A stretch of 64,000 nucleotides of DNA from Kitagawia praeruptora (lineage: Eukaryota > Streptophyta > Magnoliopsida > Apiales > Apiaceae): NCBI GenBank assembly GCA_037693485.1, contig CM075351.1, positions 158,166,501-158,230,500 of the forward strand. Direction: 5' to 3'. Shown one piece after another: positions 60,222-64,000 of this stretch. Position 1 is the stretch's first letter. Every line of letters begins with the position of its first letter. The notes beneath the pieces were generated by a model. The model saw nothing but the letters and a program-made list of their open reading frames with translations, was not told the origin of the DNA and made no database searches. Position numbers and translations under genes: made by a program.

Positions 60222-62363
60222 CCGGGTACTGCTGGTTTTGATGAATGACTTGTTATAAAGTAATGTTCCCTTTAAGTGGGGGGTTAAGTAAACTGACTAT
60301 TGGTAATATAGACTACTCAGACGTATATGTATCAGGAAAATGTGGCATGTTCCGTGTGAAACTTTGGTTTTCCCTTCTATGGGAGGTGTATATTTGGTTT
60401 CTGTCTAGTGGTTAAACTTCCAAGTTTATGTCGATTATTCCGTTATTATGACTGCTTACGATTCTACCTGTTTGGATGTTCATAGAATTGTTCTTCAGGT
60501 TTCGAAATTGATTTCCTAGTATTAACAGTGGATAAATAGACTGACCAAATTTCCCTGATATTGGGAAGAGATTCGACAAATTTTTGGCAAACCTTGTATT
60601 TCTGATTATCAGAGAATGTCGCCAAAGAGAGTGAAAACTAGAGCAAACCTGGTCGATTGGTTAAGTAACCGCCATATGGGTTGGTGGACAGACCCGGATT
60701 GTTAAAATGGATTGTCGAGATAAAATGATGAAGTTGAGATTGGACGGTAAAGAAGAAATATAATTAAGGACCAAGACGGACTAAGCAGCTCCGGGATTGA
60801 CTTAAATGAAAAGGTTATCATGCCAAAAGTGTTAAGCTTATGTGGCACACGGGATTGATATAGGAAAAAAGAATATATGATATAAAGATGATTGAAATAG
60901 ATACCGGATTTAAGCATGTATTTTCTAACGATCTTCCGGAATACCGCCTATTCGAAGGATAGAATTCGCCATTACCGTGGGCGACACCTATATCAAAGTC
61001 TTTATGTGGAATGGAACGTTGCTTGAGATGATTGCGCCGAGTTGGGTATAACTCTCTACGATTGTAAATGCTGATGGTTGAGACTGTGGTGACTAGTACG
61101 AGTCGATAATGGCGTAAGTTATCGAGCACTCTAAGGTGTGCATGAAGAAGAAAACTTTAGAATCAAACGATTATCCGCCAGATGAGTCGACACATAAGGC
61201 ATCCGTAGAGACGTTGGCAGTAACCTCCCCATTTGTAAATCGGTTTGATTACCTCCCCAATTTATGAATTATATGATATCTTCCATTTCTTAGGAAGGAT
61301 ATAATTCCTCTTCCAACCTATATTGCCATACTGTGTTCACCCGTGCTGGGTTTCAATTGTGACAGAGGCTATCATGATACCTACTTTCAGGTTCTGAAGC
61401 CTGTCTATTGATGTTATTTAAACTTTCACTTTCCTTCAATAGTGAATAATCTTATGGTGATACAACACCACTTGCTTGTGATATATACCAGTATCTTTCT
61501 GGATATTCTTTACTTTTGGAATCACACCTTAGAATTTTCTCCAAGGTGTCCCTTTGAAATTATTTGCCGAAAGACGATAATTTATTAATTTGAGTTCAAA
61601 TTGATTCTTATTTCTCTTCTTCCACTAAGACGAACAACCCTATTCTTATAGGGGCCATAAGGACTATCTGTCTGTGTGATAGAAGTCTGATGGGACGCCA
61701 TCACTTGTGTGTTGTGAAATACAAGAAGGCTAATTACCTTTAGTAATGCCTTAACTAAGGCACGCAATGTTAGTTCTTTTGATCATATTGATCTCTTGGT
61801 AAATTCCCTTATCTCAAATAAGATTAATTTCAAAGCTCATAATCCTAGAATCACCATTGTGTGACATTGGTCTCGATATGGCAGCTATCTTTTCAAAGCT
61901 CCATGATTCTTGCTATCTCTAATGAATTCCAAGGGGAGGCCAACCAGGTCAGATAAGCGAAATTCGTTAATATAGGTTAGATTCGCAATGGAATCGCCGA
62001 GGATAAGAGAGAGTCCCAAAGTGATTAGTATATCAATGACATATTGAGGGAATCAATTTACTCCTTCTCAAGGAGGTCATGCAAATGAAAAGTTGGTCGA
62101 ACCACATTTTGTAAGAAATGATGATATAATGTGAAACTTCAACGACATCGGTGCTCGATAGAAACACCATAGTTGAATTAAGATTATGGAAAGGTTACGT
62201 ACGAATAGGAAATATATATTATAACCAATATTTTCTTATAATTGTTTCAAGAAGTATTATTAGAATTATTTTCTGGAAAATTTTACAGAGAAGATATATT
62301 TAAAGGTCGGAGTATTAAGACTTTATGTCATGATAGAGATCAAGATACGACTATAAGATGCAC

Positions 62364-62935
62364 TACCATTTAGGGGAGGCCAATGTGGTGGCCAATGCCT
62401 TAGTCAAAAGGAGAAAAGAGATGGATTCCGAAGATTCGGGAATTCAAGGATGAGATTTTACACAAGACCCATAGTCTGTGATATTAGAGGCACTTAGACG
62501 GTACCATAATGAATAGGGATACTACCTTGCGAGGCCGTTATGAAAAGATTTGTCGCTCTTCATTGTGTTGGAAGGAGACTGGCAAGATAAAGATATTGGA
62601 AACCGAGTTAATTCAACAAACCAAAGAGACAAAAGATTTTACCAGCAAACGGCTAGTGAAAGCCCAAGATGGATAGAGTTAGTACTGCTATTGATAAGCT
62701 AAATGGCATGTTGAAGAATGACAAGCCAGTTCATATAGGTATATTTCTGCGCAAACAGGATAGAGAATAAGAGATTGGAGATGCGTGATGCTAAAGGTAT
62801 TCTTGTGGAAATCATGGATAGAAATGTGCAAGTGTTAAGGAACAAGGTTTTCAAACTAATAAGGAATTGTGAGAAGATCAAGATGTGGAAGAATCCACCT
62901 GGAAGTTGAAAGAGTGTAACAAAGGAAAGGTAACC
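62364..62935 (+). pseudogene. E5 pol remnants: RNase H end, integrase, chromodomain-like tail
   Basis: Short pieces in changing frames: YHLGEANVVANALVKR (62364), a zinc-finger-like 'GTIMNRD' stretch (about 62500), 'TKDFTSKRLVKAQDG' (about 62629) and VEIMDRNVQVLRNK (about 62805). They align in order with the E1 pol end (24220, 24595, 25300, 25670). The distances are much shorter than in E1, so most of the integrase has been deleted. Confidence 0.75.
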
Positions 62936-62951
62936 CAACTATTCCTAAACT

Positions 62952-62986
62952 GATTCCGGGACGGAATCCTTTTAAGGAGGGGAGAC
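62952..62986 (+). other. E5 polypurine tract with upstream hairpin
   Basis: GATTCCG-GGA-CGGAATC (62952-62968), then AAGGAGGGGAGA (62974-62985) and one C before the LTR; identical to E1. Confidence 0.85.
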
Positions 62987-64000
62987 TGTAAGAACCCAGA
63001 TTTTTGGTAGAATTAAAAACTTTTCTTATTATAATTAAGTGCATCAATGAATAGTGTTTTTCATGGATGAATAGTGATTTCAATGAACAGTGGTGGTAAT
63101 GAAGGGATATTTCTATGGATAATAATTTCGATACATGTGGATATTTTCTGAACAGTGTAATTCAGTGGTTGACGACATAGATAAGAATAATCTATCGTCT
63201 AGAAAATGAGATGGTATACCCTAGAAGGGGGTTGAGAAGTGAGTTAGGATACTCACTATAGGAATTGAGAAATGAGAAAACCAAGTATGTACTAGGAAAG
63301 TACAGAGAGAATGAGTGTATGTAAACGAGGATAAAATTCAGAGAATCCAAACTTTATTTTATTCCAAAATTGACAGAGAGTTAGGAACATAATAATTCGA
63401 TTAATATTTGAGGATTTTAAATATTAGGAATCCATGAGAGATTATTTTATTTAAGTGTTATAGGATTTAGAATAAAATCATGGAGTTAAAGGATTTAGAA
63501 CGCTTTAGAAATCGCTAGAACGTCCACCAAAATCAGACGATTAATCCTATAACCATAAGACTTTAATCAAGGCCCAATTACTTCATTAATATCATAAACA
63601 AGGCTTCAAGAACAGCTAAAAACATGGATTGGGCCGAATTTGAAATGGATTAAAGAGAAGGAACCAAAGAGTGATCAAGAAGCCTTAAACATGTGCTAAT
63701 GACATCACCTTACTTTATCAAAATGACATCAACCAAAGCAAGTGGACCAAGGGAACATTTTATGACACAACTCCACTATATTCACAGCTGCTACAAGAGG
63801 ATAATATCAAAATTTCATCACAAAAAGTAGATCTAAAGATAAGAGAAAATAAAGAGAGCAAGAACCCATTTTCCTTAAGAAAAATCTGCTCCTTTTTAGC
63901 AAATTCAAAGTGTCACTTCCAAGCATCCAACAATGGTGATATATAGCTTAAAACAAAGCTCTTTCCTAGGACAAGGTATGGTAAAAATTTGAGAACCATC
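62987..64000 (+). repeat. E5 3' LTR, cut by the window end
   Basis: First 1,014 bp of the LTR, matching 42322-43335 with about eight differences by eye. The rest and the E4 remainder lie beyond the window. It holds three GATGAATAGTG-like motifs and no gene. Confidence 0.92.

Larger units (their letters stand above)
59370..62986 (+). other. E5 interior, mostly degraded
   Basis: Begins directly with sequence like the E2 interior ('ggatatagtaccaa'). Signs of former genes: a gag-like start MSPKRVKTRAN at 60616 that soon stops; RT N-terminal traces with VFSNDLPEYR near 60917; 'YHLGEANVVANAL' at 62364, the end of RNase H; an integrase zinc-finger trace near 62490-62570; and the tail 'VEIMDRNVQVLRNKVFKLIR' near 62805-62865. 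No catalytic domain survives. Between these, 61260-62340 holds nothing recognisable. Confidence 0.75.
37193..64000 (+). mobile_element. E4: Sirevirus-like Ty1/copia element, interrupted and open at the window end
   Basis: Starts with an LTR TGTTAGGAATAATTC...GAGTTAACA, then an iMet primer site, gag and pol with integrase before RT, which is the copia order. It is the same family as E6, with nearly the same LTR and proteins. Gag has a one-base deletion and pol a stop. RT is cut at 42321 by E5, and the remainder must lie beyond 64000. A large gag with three CCHC knuckles and a coiled coil suggests the SIRE/Maximus lineage. Confidence 0.9.
42322..64000 (+). mobile_element. E5: degenerate Tekay-like element with an interrupted 5' LTR, open at the window end
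   Basis: LTR starts TGTAAGAACCCAGATTTTTG at 42322 and again at 62987 after a polypurine tract. The 5' target sequence is GCAAG; the right duplication is outside the window. The 5' LTR is split by E6 at 44855/57010 and lacks its last ~120 bp and the primer site (junction near 59369). The 3.6 kb interior has only remnants: a short acidic ORF, a gag-like start, RT N-terminus, integrase and chromodomain-tail pieces. The first 1,013 bp of the two LTRs show about eight differences by eye (near 0.8%). Confidence 0.88.

Overview
The window is a stack of nested transposable elements from a large, repeat-rich flowering-plant genome, very probably a eudicot. The evidence is AT-rich DNA, several-kilobase LTRs, tRNA-iMet primer sites (TGGTATCAGAG), Ty3/gypsy chromovirus and Ty1/copia Sirevirus-type elements, a CACTA DNA transposon and an Au/TS-like SINE tail. 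The accessory protein of the copia element resembles one I associate with asterid retroelements, but I cannot name the species. I see no intact host gene, tRNA, rRNA or CRISPR array.

Layout, in names used throughout. L0 (1-1146 and 34873-36437) is an old LTR split by the next insertion. E1 (1147-34872, + strand) is a Tekay-like chromovirus with ~4.7 kb LTRs, a CCACA target duplication, an extra acidic ORF before gag, and a gag-pol broken by stop codons. E1 was hit twice. E2 (8616-22506, - strand, duplication CTTTT) is a non-autonomous element with nearly identical 5.7 kb LTRs around only 2.4 kb of non-coding interior; it sits inside the E1 protease. A CACTA transposon (29753-34100, duplication TGT) sits in the E1 3' LTR and carries pieces of several host genes, most clearly a ribose-phosphate pyrophosphokinase. 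Then follow 755 bp of unassigned DNA (36438-37192).

From 37193 to the right edge lies E4, a Sirevirus-like copia element with damaged gag and pol, open at the window end. Its reverse transcriptase is interrupted by E5 (42322-64000, + strand, also open), a degenerate chromovirus relative. E5's 5' LTR is interrupted in turn by E6 (44856-57004, - strand, duplication TTATT), a young copia element of the same family as E4. E6 has apparently intact gag and pol, a ~1,100-codon accessory reading frame with one internal amber codon, and a separate small ORF on the opposite strand. A ~106 bp SINE fragment lies in the E5 interior.

Working relations. E6 is the only candidate autonomous element. E2 has ends of the E1/E5 type but no usable proteins, so it would need enzymes from a relative. 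By-eye LTR comparison agrees with the nesting order: E1 LTRs differ most, E5 less, E6 and E2 least. The points most worth a second look are the multi-gene Pack-CACTA, the E6 accessory and antisense ORFs, the extra ORF in E1, the modular (apparently recombinant) E5 LTR, and hairpins conserved in the LTRs and beside the polypurine tract.
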